From VRUE01 sp963704515 (GTDB lineage Bacteria > Actinomycetota > Thermoleophilia > Solirubrobacterales > 70-9), in contig OY969913.1 in NCBI GenBank assembly GCA_963704515.1, positions 1,674,001 to 1,738,000 of the forward strand: a stretch of 64,000 nt of DNA, given 5' to 3'. Position numbers and translations under genes: made by a program. The notes beneath the pieces were generated by a model. The model did not search any database. It was not told the origin of the DNA and saw nothing but the letters and a program-made list of their open reading frames with translations. Of the stretch, positions 7,962 through 17,076 are shown piece after piece. Within the stretch, counting starts at the first letter, position 1. Every line of letters starts with the position of its first letter.

Positions 7962-9755
7962 TCAGGCGACTGAGGAGTCCTGCCAGGCCCCGTAGAGGCG
8001 CGAGTAGGGGCCGTCGGCCTCGATCAGCTCCTCGTGGGTGCCGGCCTCGGCGATGCGACCGCCTTCGAGGACGACGATCTTGCCGGCGCGGCGGATCGTC
8101 GAGAGGCGGTGGGCGATGACGATCGCCGTGCGGCCGGCGAGCAGGCGCTCGAGGCCCTTCTCGATGACTTTCTCGGTGCGTACGTCGACGTTCGAGGTCG
8201 CCTCGTCGAGGATCAGGATGCGCGGCTCCGCCAGCAGCGCCCGGGCGAAGGCGACCAGCTGGCGCTGGCCCGCTGAGAGCTGCACGCCGCGCTCGCCGAC
8301 CTGGGTCTCGATCCCCTCCGGCAGCGCCGCGATGAACCCGGTCGCGCCGACGGCCGCCGCCGCCGCCTCGATCTCCTCGAGCGTCGCCTCGGGCCGGCCG
8401 AAGGCGATGTTCTCGCGCACGCTGCCCGAGAAGAGGAACCCCTCCTGCGGCACGATCCCCAGCTGCCGGCGCAGCGCCTGCTGCCGCACCCCGCGCAGGT
8501 CGTGGCCGTCGACTCGCACGGTCCCCCGCTGCGGGTCATAGAAGCGCGCCACCAGCTTGGCGAAGGTCGACTTCCCCGCCCCCGTCGCCCCCACCAGCGC
8601 CAGCGTCTGCCCCGGCGCCACATGCAGATCAACGCCCTCCAGCGCCCACTCGCCCCGACCGCCCGGTGGCTGACTTTGTCGTTTGGGCTGATATTGCCCC
8701 CCAAACGACGAAGTCAGCGGGTCGTAGGAGAACCACACGCCCTCCATTTCGATCTCGCCGCGCAGGGGCCCGGGGTCGATCGCGTCCGGCGCGTCGGTCA
8801 TGTCGGGAGCCGTGTCGAGCAGCTCGAGGATCTTGTCCAGCGCCGCCATCCCCTGCTGGTAGGTCGTGTACAGCTGCGAGAGCTGCTGGATCGGTTCGAA
8901 GAAGAGCTGCAGGTAGCCGACGAAGGCGACGATCACGCCGATCTGCAGCGCCCCGTTTATCGCCTGCGTGCCGCCGTAGAGGAGGATCGCCGCGGTGCCG
9001 ACCGCCGACATCAGTTCGACCGCCGGGAAGTAGGAGGCGTTGAGGTAGACGGTGCGCAGGTTGGCCTCGCGGTTGGCCTCGTTCAGCGCGGTCATCTCGG
9101 TTGCGTGGCGCGGCTCCTGGCCGAAGCTGCGCACGACCCGCACGCCGCTCAGCGTCTCCTGCAGGTAGGCGGTGACCGCCGCGATCCGCTCGCGCGTCGC
9201 CCGGTAGGCCCCGTGCGAGACCACCCGGAAGATCAGGCTGGCGACCGCCAGCAGCGGGAAGGTGATGAAGGTGACCAGGGCCAGCTTCCAGTCGAGCGCC
9301 AGCAGGATCACGACCACGCCGATCAGCGTCAGCGTGCTTGAGAACATCGTCACGACGCCGGTGCTGAGCAGCTGGTTGAGCGCCTCGACGTCGTTGGTCA
9401 TGCGGCTGATCAGCACCCCCGGGCTGCGCCGCGTGAAGAAGCCGATCGACATCCCCTGCAGGTGGACGTAGACCCGTTCGCGCAGGTCCTGCAGCGCCCG
9501 CGTCCCGACCCAGCCGACCAGGTAGGTCTGCAGGTAGGAGGCGCCCGCGTAGAGCACCGCGACGCCGAGGAAGGCGAGCACGATCAGGTCGAGCGCCGAG
9601 ACGTCGCCGGTGACGATCCCCGAGTCGATCGCCTTGCCGGCCAGGTAGGGCGGCGCCAGCCCCGCGCCGGTGGACGCCAACATCGCAACCAGCATCAGCG
9701 CCACCCGACCCTTGTAGGGCCCCAGCAACCCCGCCACGAACCGCAACCGTGTCAC
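7962..9755 (-). CDS. ABC exporter half-transporter, canonical ATPase site
   Basis: 597 residues: six transmembrane helices (about 1-310), then a nucleotide-binding domain with Walker A GATGAGKST, signature LSAGQRQ, Walker B ILILDEATSNVD (catalytic Glu present) and an H-loop in IAHRLST. It fits the type IV (ABCB/MsbA-like) exporters. The adjacent upstream gene encodes a related half-transporter with an Asp in place of the catalytic Glu, so the two probably form a heterodimer in the inner membrane. Residues about 346-363, just before the ATPase domain, are encoded by a palindromic repeat (8669-8718) inserted in frame. GTG start. Substrate unknown. Confidence 0.92.
   Translation of the reverse strand: MTRLRFVAGLLGPYKGRVALMLVAMLASTGAGLAPPYLAGKAIDSGIVTGDVSALDLIVLAFLGVAVLYAGASYLQTYLVGWVGTRALQDLRERVYVHLQGMSIGFFTRRSPGVLISRMTNDVEALNQLLSTGVVTMFSSTLTLIGVVVILLALDWKLALVTFITFPLLAVASLIFRVVSHGAYRATRERIAAVTAYLQETLSGVRVVRSFGQEPRHATEMTALNEANREANLRTVYLNASYFPAVELMSAVGTAAILLYGGTQAINGALQIGVIVAFVGYLQLFFEPIQQLSQLYTTYQQGMAALDKILELLDTAPDMTDAPDAIDPGPLRGEIEMEGVWFSYDPLTSSFGGQYQPKRQSQPPGGRGEWALEGVDLHVAPGQTLALVGATGAGKSTFAKLVARFYDPQRGTVRVDGHDLRGVRQQALRRQLGIVPQEGFLFSGSVRENIAFGRPEATLEEIEAAAAAVGATGFIAALPEGIETQVGERGVQLSAGQRQLVAFARALLAEPRILILDEATSNVDVRTEKVIEKGLERLLAGRTAIVIAHRLSTIRRAGKIVVLEGGRIAEAGTHEELIEADGPYSRLYGAWQDSSVA
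8669..8718. repeat. 50-nt palindromic repeat inserted in frame in ABC exporter gene
   Basis: Arms GCTGACTTTGTCGTTTGGG (8669-8687) and 8700-8718 are complementary at 18 of 19 positions around a 12-nt centre containing TGATAT. The element aligns without gaps, over 50 nt, with the repeat at 58952-59001. It encodes an extra polar, Gln/Pro/Gly-rich segment between the SYD strand and the WALEGV strand of the ATPase domain, where related exporters need only a few residues. Confidence 0.85.
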
Positions 9756-9764
9756 GCTCGTTCC

Positions 9765-9811
9765 TTCCGGTGCGCCTTATCCGCGCATACCGGGGAAAAG
9801 GCGCACCGGAA
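9765..9811. repeat. 47-nt palindromic repeat between the two exporter genes
   Basis: Arms TTCCGGTGCGCCTT (9765-9778) and 9798-9811 are perfect complements over 14 bp. GCATAC (9785-9790) lies at the exact centre, preceded by CTT and followed by AAAAG, like the repeats at 7911 and 58952. It occupies most of the 61-nt gap between the two co-directional half-transporter genes and could tune expression of the downstream one. Confidence 0.75.
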
Positions 9812-9816
9812 CCGGG

Positions 9817-11643
9817 TCACAGGCGCGCCACCTCCTCGCGGCGCTCGAGGTCGCGTTGCAGGAAGACCGAGTCGGCGAGGCCGTGCTCCGCTATCTCGCG
9901 GTAGAAGCCGCAGCCCTCGAGCAGCTCCTCGTGCGTGCCCTGGTCGACGATCCGGCCGCCGTCCATCACCACCACCTGGTCGGCAAGCGAGACGGTCGAG
10001 AGCCGGTGGGCGATCACGAACGTGGTCCGTCCCGCCATCGCCTCGCGCAGCCCCGCCTTGATCGCTCCCTCGGTGGTCGCGTCGACCGAGGAGGTGGCGT
10101 CGTCGAGGATCAGGACGCGCGGGTCGGCGAGCAGCGCCCGGGCGATCGCGATCCGCTGCCGCTGTCCGCCCGAGAGGGTCAGCCCGCGCTCGCCGACGAC
10201 GGTGTCGTAGCCGCCGGGCAGGTCGCGGATGAAGCCCTCGGCCTGCGCCCGCCGGGCCGCCACTTCGATCTCCTCGCGGCTCGCTCCCGGCCGCGCGTAG
10301 GCGATGTTCTCGGCGACGCTCGCGCTGAAGAGGAAGCTGTCGTCGGCGACGAAGGCGACCTGCGAGCGCAACGAGGCGACGTCGATCTCACGCACGTCGG
10401 CCCCGTCGACCAGCACCGCCCCCGCGCTCGGGTCGTAGAGGCGCGCGATCAGCGCCACCAGGCTCGTCTTCCCCGACCCCGACGGCCCGACCAGCGCCAC
10501 CGTGCTGCCGGCCGCCACGTCGAGATCGACGCCCTCGAGCGCCGCATCCGACATTGACCCCGCTCTGGTGTGGTCAATCTCGGATGCGCGACCGCTGACC
10601 GCGTCGTAGCGCAGCGTCACGCCGCGCAGCTCGACCCGGCCGCCGCCCGCGGGCAGGGCCGGCGCCCCGGGCGGGCTCTCGATCCGCGGCTCGCGGTCGA
10701 GCACTTCGAAGAGCCGGTTGCCGGAGGCGATCGCCCGCTGCGCCATCCCCATCGCCATGCCCAACACCCGCATCGGCGAGGCCAGCATCACCACGTAGGT
10801 GTAGAAGGCGGTGAAGCTGCCGAGGCTGAGCGAGCCGTCGATCACCTGCCGCCCGCCGATGACCAGCACCAGCGCGACCCCCACCTGCGGCAGCAGCCCG
10901 ATCAGCGGCGAGAAGGTCGCCTGCAGGCGGGTCGAGTAGATGCTCTGGTCGAAGACCCGGTCGACGGCCCGCCGGAAGCGGCGCAGCTGATGCTCCTCGC
11001 GGGCGAAGGCCTTGACGATCCGCACGCCGGAGATGCTCTCCTCGGCCTCCGCGGTCAGCTCCGCGATCCGCTGCTGCACCTCCTGCACCGCGGGGCGGGA
11101 GACGCGGTTGTAGCGCGACGCGGTGTAGACGACGAACGGCGCCGGGATCAGCGCGATCAGCGCCAGCAGCGGGTTGATGACCACCATCACCACGCAGGCG
11201 AGCGTGATCGTCAGCAGGTTCTGGGTGATGAAGATCAGCCCGTAGCCGAGGAAGAAGCGGATCGCCTGCAGGTCGACCGTCGCCCGCGACATCAGCTGCC
11301 CGGTCTGCTGGGAGTCGAAGAAGCCGAGCTCGAGCCGCTGCAGGTGCCCGTAGAAGCGCTCGCGCAGGTCGAATTCGACCGCGAGCGAGACCTTGCCGGC
11401 GACGACCCGCCGCACCACGGTCAGCCCCAGCCGAAGCACCCCCGCGCCGACGATCGCCAGGCCCAGCGGCAGAAGTTCCGGCTTCTTGCCGCTCTCGATC
11501 GCGTTGATCGCCCGCCCGATCAGCCAGGGGATCAGCACCGTCATCCCCATCGCCAGCCAGGCGAACGCCAGCGACCCCCAGAGCTGGGGGCGATAAGGCC
11601 GCAAAAAGCCCAGCAGACGCCGGTAGGTCCGCATCGGACTCAC
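9817..11643 (-). CDS. ABC exporter half-transporter, degenerate ATPase site
   Basis: 608 residues: six transmembrane helices, then an ATPase domain with Walker A GPSGSGKTS, signature LSGGQRQ and Walker B VLILDDATSSVD. The residue after the Walker B Asp is Asp rather than the catalytic Glu, as in one subunit of heterodimeric exporters such as TM287/288. It is transcribed first and followed after 61 nt by the canonical partner. Residues about 352-367 come from an in-frame palindrome (10543-10588) at the same structural place as in the partner. Reported relatives export drugs, lipids or peptides; the cargo here is unknown. Confidence 0.92.
   Translation of the reverse strand: MSPMRTYRRLLGFLRPYRPQLWGSLAFAWLAMGMTVLIPWLIGRAINAIESGKKPELLPLGLAIVGAGVLRLGLTVVRRVVAGKVSLAVEFDLRERFYGHLQRLELGFFDSQQTGQLMSRATVDLQAIRFFLGYGLIFITQNLLTITLACVVMVVINPLLALIALIPAPFVVYTASRYNRVSRPAVQEVQQRIAELTAEAEESISGVRIVKAFAREEHQLRRFRRAVDRVFDQSIYSTRLQATFSPLIGLLPQVGVALVLVIGGRQVIDGSLSLGSFTAFYTYVVMLASPMRVLGMAMGMAQRAIASGNRLFEVLDREPRIESPPGAPALPAGGGRVELRGVTLRYDAVSGRASEIDHTRAGSMSDAALEGVDLDVAAGSTVALVGPSGSGKTSLVALIARLYDPSAGAVLVDGADVREIDVASLRSQVAFVADDSFLFSASVAENIAYARPGASREEIEVAARRAQAEGFIRDLPGGYDTVVGERGLTLSGGQRQRIAIARALLADPRVLILDDATSSVDATTEGAIKAGLREAMAGRTTFVIAHRLSTVSLADQVVVMDGGRIVDQGTHEELLEGCGFYREIAEHGLADSVFLQRDLERREEVARL
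10543..10588. repeat. 46-nt palindrome inserted in frame in ABC exporter gene
   Basis: Arms CGCATCCGACATTGACC (10543-10559) and 10572-10588 match at 16 of 17 positions around a 12-nt centre. The arm-12-arm architecture is that of the 8669 element, but the sequence differs and there is no GCATAY centre. It encodes roughly SEIDHTRAGSMSDAA in the exporter, directly ahead of the strand leading to Walker A. Confidence 0.75.
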
Positions 11644-11679
11644 TATACAAAGTGAAGTATTGGCTGGCGCCGGGGCGCC

Positions 11680-12315
11680 TCAGCCGAACGCCGCGGCCTT
11701 GGCGCTGGGCACTTTGCCGCCACTGCACTTCGGGCCGTGGCCCGGGCGGGGGAGGATCTGGAAGTTGGTCACCGCGTGGGAGGGCGTGGTCGAGCCGTCG
11801 TTCTGGGCGAGGGTGATGACCAGGCGGTAGAAGCCGGGGCGCAGGTCGTGGTAGTAGATCTCGGGCCGGGTGGCGGGGGAGTAGCTGCCCGCCGAGCCGA
11901 TCCGTTCGGCCAGCACGCCGTTGGGGCCGGAGTATTCGGCGAAGTCGAACGAGGCGCCGATCAGGCGTTCGTGTCCCAGCGGGCTGTCGATCGCGCGCTG
12001 CAGCTTGACCGGATCGACGCAATCGGGCACCCGGTTGAGCGAGAAGCGGATCTGGCCCTGGCCGAGCTGCGGTTCGCCGCCGAAGTGCCTGGGCGCCAGC
12101 TGGAAGTCGCGCACGCGGACCTTGACGACGACCGCGCGGCTCGACTGCCGTGCCCCGTTGCGCGGCGAGATCACGCTGACGCTCGGCGCGCCCGGGACCG
12201 CCGGGATCGCCCCCTTCGCGCTCGCTTCCTGTTTGCCGCCGCCGAGGGCGAGCACGACGGCCACCACGGCCGCGGCCGCGATCAGCACGATGAATGTCGC
12301 GGTTCGCTTCCGCAT
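11680..12315 (-). CDS. Membrane-anchored or secreted protein, unknown
   Basis: 211 residues from ATG at 12315. MRKRT plus about 20 hydrophobic residues (to GGGK) form a signal anchor. The rest is a predicted extracellular beta-rich domain (VSVISPRNGA, VVVKVRVRDFQL, then YYHDLRPGFYRLVITL) that resembles immunoglobulin-like or carbohydrate-facing domains, with two cysteines (PDCVDP and KCSGG). It is divergent from the GH92 gene, with 43 nt between the starts, so they may share a regulatory region. The in-frame extension upstream is antisense to GH92 and is rejected. Confidence 0.65.
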   Translation of the reverse strand: MRKRTATFIVLIAAAAVVAVVLALGGGKQEASAKGAIPAVPGAPSVSVISPRNGARQSSRAVVVKVRVRDFQLAPRHFGGEPQLGQGQIRFSLNRVPDCVDPVKLQRAIDSPLGHERLIGASFDFAEYSGPNGVLAERIGSAGSYSPATRPEIYYHDLRPGFYRLVITLAQNDGSTTPSHAVTNFQILPRPGHGPKCSGGKVPSAKAAAFG

Positions 12316-12358
12316 CGGCACTGGAACCCTAAGCGACCGCACGGCTAACGTAGGTGGC

Positions 12359-14764
12359 TTGATCCGACGCGCAGGCATCGCCGCCGCGGCCGCGTTCGCC
12401 CTCTTCGCAATCGCTCCACCGCCGACCCCCGCCGCGGGGCCGGCCGACCACGTGCACGTCTTCGCCGGCACCCGGCCCGGCCCCGGCACCTTCGGCGGCG
12501 GCCACGACTTCCCCGGCGCCGCCCTGCCCTTCGGCATGGTCCAGTGGAGCCCTGACACGACGCCCGCCGACCGCAATGGCCGCGGCGGCTACGACTACCG
12601 CGACTCCCACGTCAAGGGCTTCAGCCTCACCCACCTCTCCGGCGCCGGCTGCGCGCTCTACGGGGACTTCCCCTTCCTGCCGACGACCGAGCCGCTCGAA
12701 TCCTCACCGGCCGCGACCGGCGAAGACGGCCTCGACGGCCCCTTCCAGCCCGGCTTCTCGCACGCCCACGAGAGCGGCCGCCCCGGCTACTACTCGGCGC
12801 GGCTCAACCCGGCCGGCGGCGCCAACATCGGCGTCGAGCTCTCGGCGACGACGCGCACCGGCATCGCCCGCTTCAGCTTCCCGCGCAACCCGCACTCGAG
12901 CGTCCTGATTAACGCCGGCGGCAGCGCCCAGCCCGACGACTTCGCCTCCGTCCAGATCGACCCCGCCCGCCGGGAGATAGACGGCACCGCCTCCAGCGGC
13001 CTCTTCTGCGGCCAGCGCCCCCGCTACCGCGTCTACATCGCCGCCGTCTTCGACCGGCCGTTCGCCACCTCCGGAACCTGGGAAGGGAGCACCCTACACC
13101 CCGAAGCGACCGCTGCCGCCAGCAGCACCGCGCCCCCGGCCAACCCCCCCACCAGCGCCGCTGCCGGCGCCTACGCGACCTTCGACACGCGCCGCAACCC
13201 CAGCGTGCTCGCCCGGGTCGGCGTCTCCTTCGTCAGCGTCGAGGACGCCCGCGCCAACCTCGCCGCCGAAGACCCCGGCCTCTCCTTCGGCGCCGTCGCC
13301 GGCCGCGCCGAAGCGGCATGGAACCGCTCCCTCGGCCGCGTCCGCGTCGCCGGCGGCACCCCCCGCCAGGTCGACACCTTCTACACGGCGCTCTACCACG
13401 CCCTGCTCGCGCCGCGCACCTTCAGCGACGTCGGCGGCGCCTACATCGGCATGGACGGCCTCCTGCACCGCGCCCGGGGCCGCATCCAGTACGCCGACTT
13501 CTCCGCCTGGGACACCTACCGCACCCAGATCCAGCTGCTCTCGATCCTCGCCCCGCGTCGCGCCGGCCAGATCGTCCGCTCGCTGCTCGCCGACGCCGCC
13601 GAGAGCGGCTGCCTGCCGCGCTGGTCCTACGCCAACGGCCAGAGCATGACGATGGTCGGCGACTCCGCCGACCCGCTGATCGCCTCGGCCGCCGCCTTCG
13701 GCGCGACCGGCTTCGACCGCGGCGCGGCGCTGGAAGCGATGCTGCGCGGCGCCGAAGGCGAATGCCGCAGCGCCAACGGCGAATACCTCGAGCGCCAGGG
13801 ACTGGCGCCCTACCTCGCCCTGGGCTACGTCCCCTTCGACCTCGACACCAACCTGCGCAACTCCAACTCGATCTACGGCAGCCCCGACGCCGTCTGGGGC
13901 TCCGCCGCGACCTCGCTCGAGTACGCGATCGACGACTTCGCGATCGCCCAGCTCGCCGCCCGCCAGCTCGGCGATCGCCCCGTCTACAGCCGCTTTATGC
14001 AGCGTTCAGGGAACTGGCGCAAGCTCTTCGACCGCGCCGGCGGGATGATCGAGCCGCGCTACGAAAATGGCTCCTTTCCAGCGAATTACGACAACCTCCA
14101 CGGCGGCGGCTTCGTCGAGGGCGACTCCGCCCAGTACACCTGGATGGTGCCCCAGGACCCGGCGGGGCTCTTCCGCGCGATGGGCGGCACGGTGAGGGCG
14201 AGCGCCCGCCTGCGCCACCTGCTGCGGCGGCTCAACGGTGGCCCCGGCGCGACGCACACCGACCACGCCCTGCTCGGCGACGAGCCCACCCTGCACACGC
14301 CCTGGCTCTTCGACTGGGCGCAGCGTCCCTACCTGACCCAGGAGGCGGTCGACCGCGCCCGTCGCCTCTACAGCCCGGCGCCCGACGGCTACCCGGGCAA
14401 CGACGACCTCGGCACGCTCTCCTCCTGGTACGTCTTCGCCGCCCTCGGCCTCTACCCCGAGGCGCCCGGCACCGGGCTGCTGGCGATCTCCAGCCCGCTC
14501 TTCCGCAACGCCAGCGTCGCCCTGCCGCACCGCCGCCGGCTGACCGTCTCCGCCACCGGCCACGGCCACTACGTACGCCGCCTCACCCTCAACGGCCACG
14601 CCTACGCCCGTCCCTGGACCACCTGGTGCGGGCTCGCCCACGGCGCCCGCCTCGCCTTCGGCCTCTCCCAACGGCCCGACCGCGGCTGGGGCGCCACCCC
14701 CGGCGCGGCGCCCCCCTCCTTCGGCCCGCGCCGGCCGATGCCAGCCAACGCCTGCGCACCTTGA
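12359..14764 (+). CDS. GH92 family alpha-mannosidase, secreted
   Basis: 801 residues from TTG at 12359, beginning with a signal peptide (IRRAGIAAAAAFALFA, then APPPTPAAG). Family 92 features: HVFAGTRPGPGTFGGGHDFPG at the start of the beta-sandwich domain, GYDYRD followed by GFSLTHLSGAGC, and the late (alpha/alpha)6 region with DDLGTLSSWYVFAALG and GLYPEAPGT. Family members are calcium-dependent exo-acting alpha-mannosidases. The stop overlaps the TTG of the next gene (TTGA), linking it to a glycosyltransferase and GtrA, so a role in trimming or recycling cell-surface mannosides is likely. Confidence 0.87.
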   Translation: MIRRAGIAAAAAFALFAIAPPPTPAAGPADHVHVFAGTRPGPGTFGGGHDFPGAALPFGMVQWSPDTTPADRNGRGGYDYRDSHVKGFSLTHLSGAGCALYGDFPFLPTTEPLESSPAATGEDGLDGPFQPGFSHAHESGRPGYYSARLNPAGGANIGVELSATTRTGIARFSFPRNPHSSVLINAGGSAQPDDFASVQIDPARREIDGTASSGLFCGQRPRYRVYIAAVFDRPFATSGTWEGSTLHPEATAAASSTAPPANPPTSAAAGAYATFDTRRNPSVLARVGVSFVSVEDARANLAAEDPGLSFGAVAGRAEAAWNRSLGRVRVAGGTPRQVDTFYTALYHALLAPRTFSDVGGAYIGMDGLLHRARGRIQYADFSAWDTYRTQIQLLSILAPRRAGQIVRSLLADAAESGCLPRWSYANGQSMTMVGDSADPLIASAAAFGATGFDRGAALEAMLRGAEGECRSANGEYLERQGLAPYLALGYVPFDLDTNLRNSNSIYGSPDAVWGSAATSLEYAIDDFAIAQLAARQLGDRPVYSRFMQRSGNWRKLFDRAGGMIEPRYENGSFPANYDNLHGGGFVEGDSAQYTWMVPQDPAGLFRAMGGTVRASARLRHLLRRLNGGPGATHTDHALLGDEPTLHTPWLFDWAQRPYLTQEAVDRARRLYSPAPDGYPGNDDLGTLSSWYVFAALGLYPEAPGTGLLAISSPLFRNASVALPHRRRLTVSATGHGHYVRRLTLNGHAYARPWTTWCGLAHGARLAFGLSQRPDRGWGATPGAAPPSFGPRRPMPANACAP

Positions 14765-16239
14765 CCCTCAACCTCGCCCCGACCCGCTCCGGCGCGCTCT
14801 GGATGCTCGCCGGCATCACCGCGCTCGGCATCGTTGCCCGCTTTGCCAGCCTCGGCCTGCAGAGCTACCACCACGACGAGGTGATCACCGCCGCCCGCGT
14901 GATCCCCGGCAGCTTCACCGACATGTTGCACTCGGTGAAGGGGAGCGAGTCCAACCCGCCCCTCTACTACGTCCTCGCCTGGGCCTGGTCGAAGGCCTTC
15001 GGCACGACCGAGGTCGGCCTGCGCTCGCTCTCGGCGCTCTTCGGCGCCGCCACCGTGCCGCTCGGCTACTGGATCGGCGCCGAGCTCTCCAGCCGCCGCA
15101 CCGGCCTGATCGCCGCCGCCCTGCTCGCCGTCAACCCGATGCTGATCTGGTACTCGCAGGAGGCCCGCTCCTACGCGGTCCTCGTCTTCTTCTGCGCCGC
15201 CTCGCTGCTCTTCCTCGTCCGCGCGCTGCGCACCCGTGCCGGCAGCGACCTGGCGCTCTGGTCGCTCGCCTCGGCGCTCGCCATCTCCAGCCACTACTTC
15301 GCCGTCTTCGCGGTCGGCATCGAGGCCGTCTGGCTCGCCGTCGCGCTGCGCGATCGCTGGCGCGCGGTCGTCCCGGCGCTGGCGGGCGTCGCGCTCGTCG
15401 GCCTCGCCCTGGTCCCGCTGATCGCCGCCCAGGTCAACCCCAACCACATCGGTTGGATCGAAGTCACGCCGCTCGGCGGCCGCTTCCTGCAGACCGGCGT
15501 CAGCTTCCTCGCCGGGGAGACGGGACACGTGATCGCCGAGCCGCCGCGCGAGCGCTACGCGCTGCTGCCAACGGTCCTGATCGCCGCCGCCGCGCTGCTC
15601 GTCGTCTGGCGCGGCAGCGCGCGCGAGCGCCGCGCCGCCGCGCTCGCCGCCACCGTCGGATTCGGGGTCGGCGCCCTCGCCCTGCTCGCCGCCCTGCTCG
15701 GCAAGGACTACGTGGTCGAGCGCAACCTGCTGCCCGCCCTCGTGCCGCTCGCCGCGCTGGTCGCGATCGGCTTCGGCGCCGAGCGCGCCCGCCGCCTTGG
15801 CCTGCTGCTGGCGATCGTGCTCTGCTCCTACTGGGTCGCCTACGACTTCCACGTCACCCAGACGCCCAACCTGCAGCGCCCCGACTACCGCGCGATCGTC
15901 GACCAGATCGGCCCGCCGCGCTACCGGCGCGCGATCGTCAGCTGGAAGCTCGCCGCCGACCCGCTGCGCTACTACCTCCACGACAAGGCCCTGCGGATCT
16001 ACAGCGGCGATCGCCCGCTGCGCGAAATCGACGTGATCGGCAAGCCGGACGCCGGCGAGCCCGAAGGCCTGCCACCCGGTTTCCACCCACTGGCCCGGGT
16101 AAGGTTCGACCGTCTCACCCTGACGCGCTACATCGCTCCCCGCGCGCAGGACGTCCATTTCTACATGCTCAAACGAATCGAAACGGGCTTCGGCAGCAAC
16201 GCGGTCGTCATCGACGGCGGCCTGGGGGCGCGCCGGTGA
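14761..16239 (+). CDS. GT39/ArnT-like membrane glycosyltransferase
   Basis: 492 residues with about eleven hydrophobic segments. Near the start is the acidic loop YHHDEVITAARV, the position where GT-C enzymes carry their catalytic Asp/Glu. NPPLYY follows, and later WYSQEARSYAVL, typical of PMT_2/ArnT-like dolichyl- or polyprenyl-phosphate-sugar-dependent transferases. The C-terminal 110 residues are soluble and probably outside. TTG start inside the GH92 stop; the next gene, gtrA, starts inside its stop. Probable job: transfer of a lipid-linked sugar to an envelope acceptor. Confidence 0.83.
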   Translation: MTLNLAPTRSGALWMLAGITALGIVARFASLGLQSYHHDEVITAARVIPGSFTDMLHSVKGSESNPPLYYVLAWAWSKAFGTTEVGLRSLSALFGAATVPLGYWIGAELSSRRTGLIAAALLAVNPMLIWYSQEARSYAVLVFFCAASLLFLVRALRTRAGSDLALWSLASALAISSHYFAVFAVGIEAVWLAVALRDRWRAVVPALAGVALVGLALVPLIAAQVNPNHIGWIEVTPLGGRFLQTGVSFLAGETGHVIAEPPRERYALLPTVLIAAAALLVVWRGSARERRAAALAATVGFGVGALALLAALLGKDYVVERNLLPALVPLAALVAIGFGAERARRLGLLLAIVLCSYWVAYDFHVTQTPNLQRPDYRAIVDQIGPPRYRRAIVSWKLAADPLRYYLHDKALRIYSGDRPLREIDVIGKPDAGEPEGLPPGFHPLARVRFDRLTLTRYIAPRAQDVHFYMLKRIETGFGSNAVVIDGGLGARR

Positions 16240-16661
16240 GCGCGGCGGAGTTTGCCTACCGCGTCGGCGCCGCCGCCCGCCGCCCGGCGAGCTGGCTGCA
16301 GCTGCTCAAGTTCGGCCTCGTCGGCGGCTCCGGCTACCTGATCAACCTCGCCGTCTTCGCCCTGCTCAGCGGCAGCTTCGGGATCCACCACACGGCGGCC
16401 GCGATCGGCGCCTTCTGCGTCGCGATCAGCAGCAACTTCTTCTGGAACCGGCACTGGACCTTCGGCGCCGGTCACGGTCACGCCGGCTTCCAGGCCGCCC
16501 GCTTCTTCACCGTCAGCCTCGGCGCGCTGCTGATCAACCTGGTCGTGCTCGAGGCGCTCGTCTCGGGCGCCGGCCTCGGCGACCTCAGCTCGCAGGCGAT
16601 CGCGGTCGCGGTCGCGATGCCGTTCAACTTCCTCGGCAACAAGCTCTGGACCTTCGCCTAG
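16236..16661 (+). CDS. GtrA-like membrane protein
   Basis: 141 residues, four transmembrane helices, with the family pattern FGLVGGSGYLINLAVF and NFFWNRHWTF. GtrA proteins are thought to move polyprenyl-phosphate-linked sugar across the membrane. GTG start overlapping the previous stop (GTGA), so it is co-translated with the GT39-like enzyme, which could use the flipped donor. Confidence 0.9.
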   Translation: MSAAEFAYRVGAAARRPASWLQLLKFGLVGGSGYLINLAVFALLSGSFGIHHTAAAIGAFCVAISSNFFWNRHWTFGAGHGHAGFQAARFFTVSLGALLINLVVLEALVSGAGLGDLSSQAIAVAVAMPFNFLGNKLWTFA

Positions 16662-16716
16662 CCGGCGCGGTCCGGCGCTGCTTTGCAACGGGCCCCGAGC
16701 CCGTGCGGTCTCCTCC

Positions 16717-17076
16717 TTACCAGGCCCCCTCCAGCCAGCGCACCAGCTCGGGAGCGCGGCTGCCGAGGTCCGGGTCATCCGACGCCAGCTCGGCGCTGGC
16801 CAGCTGGATCGCTCCACCCAGCGCCAGCGTCGCCCGGTTGGGACTCAGGCCCAGGCCTCGCTCCAGCTTCTGCATGCTGCTCGCGTCCGCGCGCAGCGCC
16901 CGGAGCGCTTCCTGCGTTACCTCCGGATCCAGCTCCGCGATCTCGACCACCGTGGCGACCGCATCGTGGATCCGTTCGCCCGGGGCCGCGTCAGCGGCGG
17001 CCTCGAGTACTCGATCGACGAGTCGCTCGTCCACGCGACCGTCGAGAACGGCAGTTACCTCTCTACCATCACTCAC
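16717..17076 (-). CDS. Acidic helical protein, unknown
   Basis: 119 residues from GTG at 17076, chosen because GGAGGGAGG lies just upstream as a strong ribosome-binding site. The product is rich in Ala, Leu, Glu and Asp, appears all-helical and has no membrane segment or cysteine. No family recognised; possibly an anti-sigma- or HEAT-like helical bundle, but nothing shows this directly. Confidence 0.55.
   Translation of the reverse strand: MSDGREVTAVLDGRVDERLVDRVLEAAADAAPGERIHDAVATVVEIAELDPEVTQEALRALRADASSMQKLERGLGLSPNRATLALGGAIQLASAELASDDPDLGSRAPELVRWLEGAW

Noticed and set aside
13318..14760. 5' extension of the GT39-like frame through the GH92 gene
   Set aside because: The extension is an out-of-frame shadow of GH92; the TTG at 14761, inside the GH92 stop, is the supported start.
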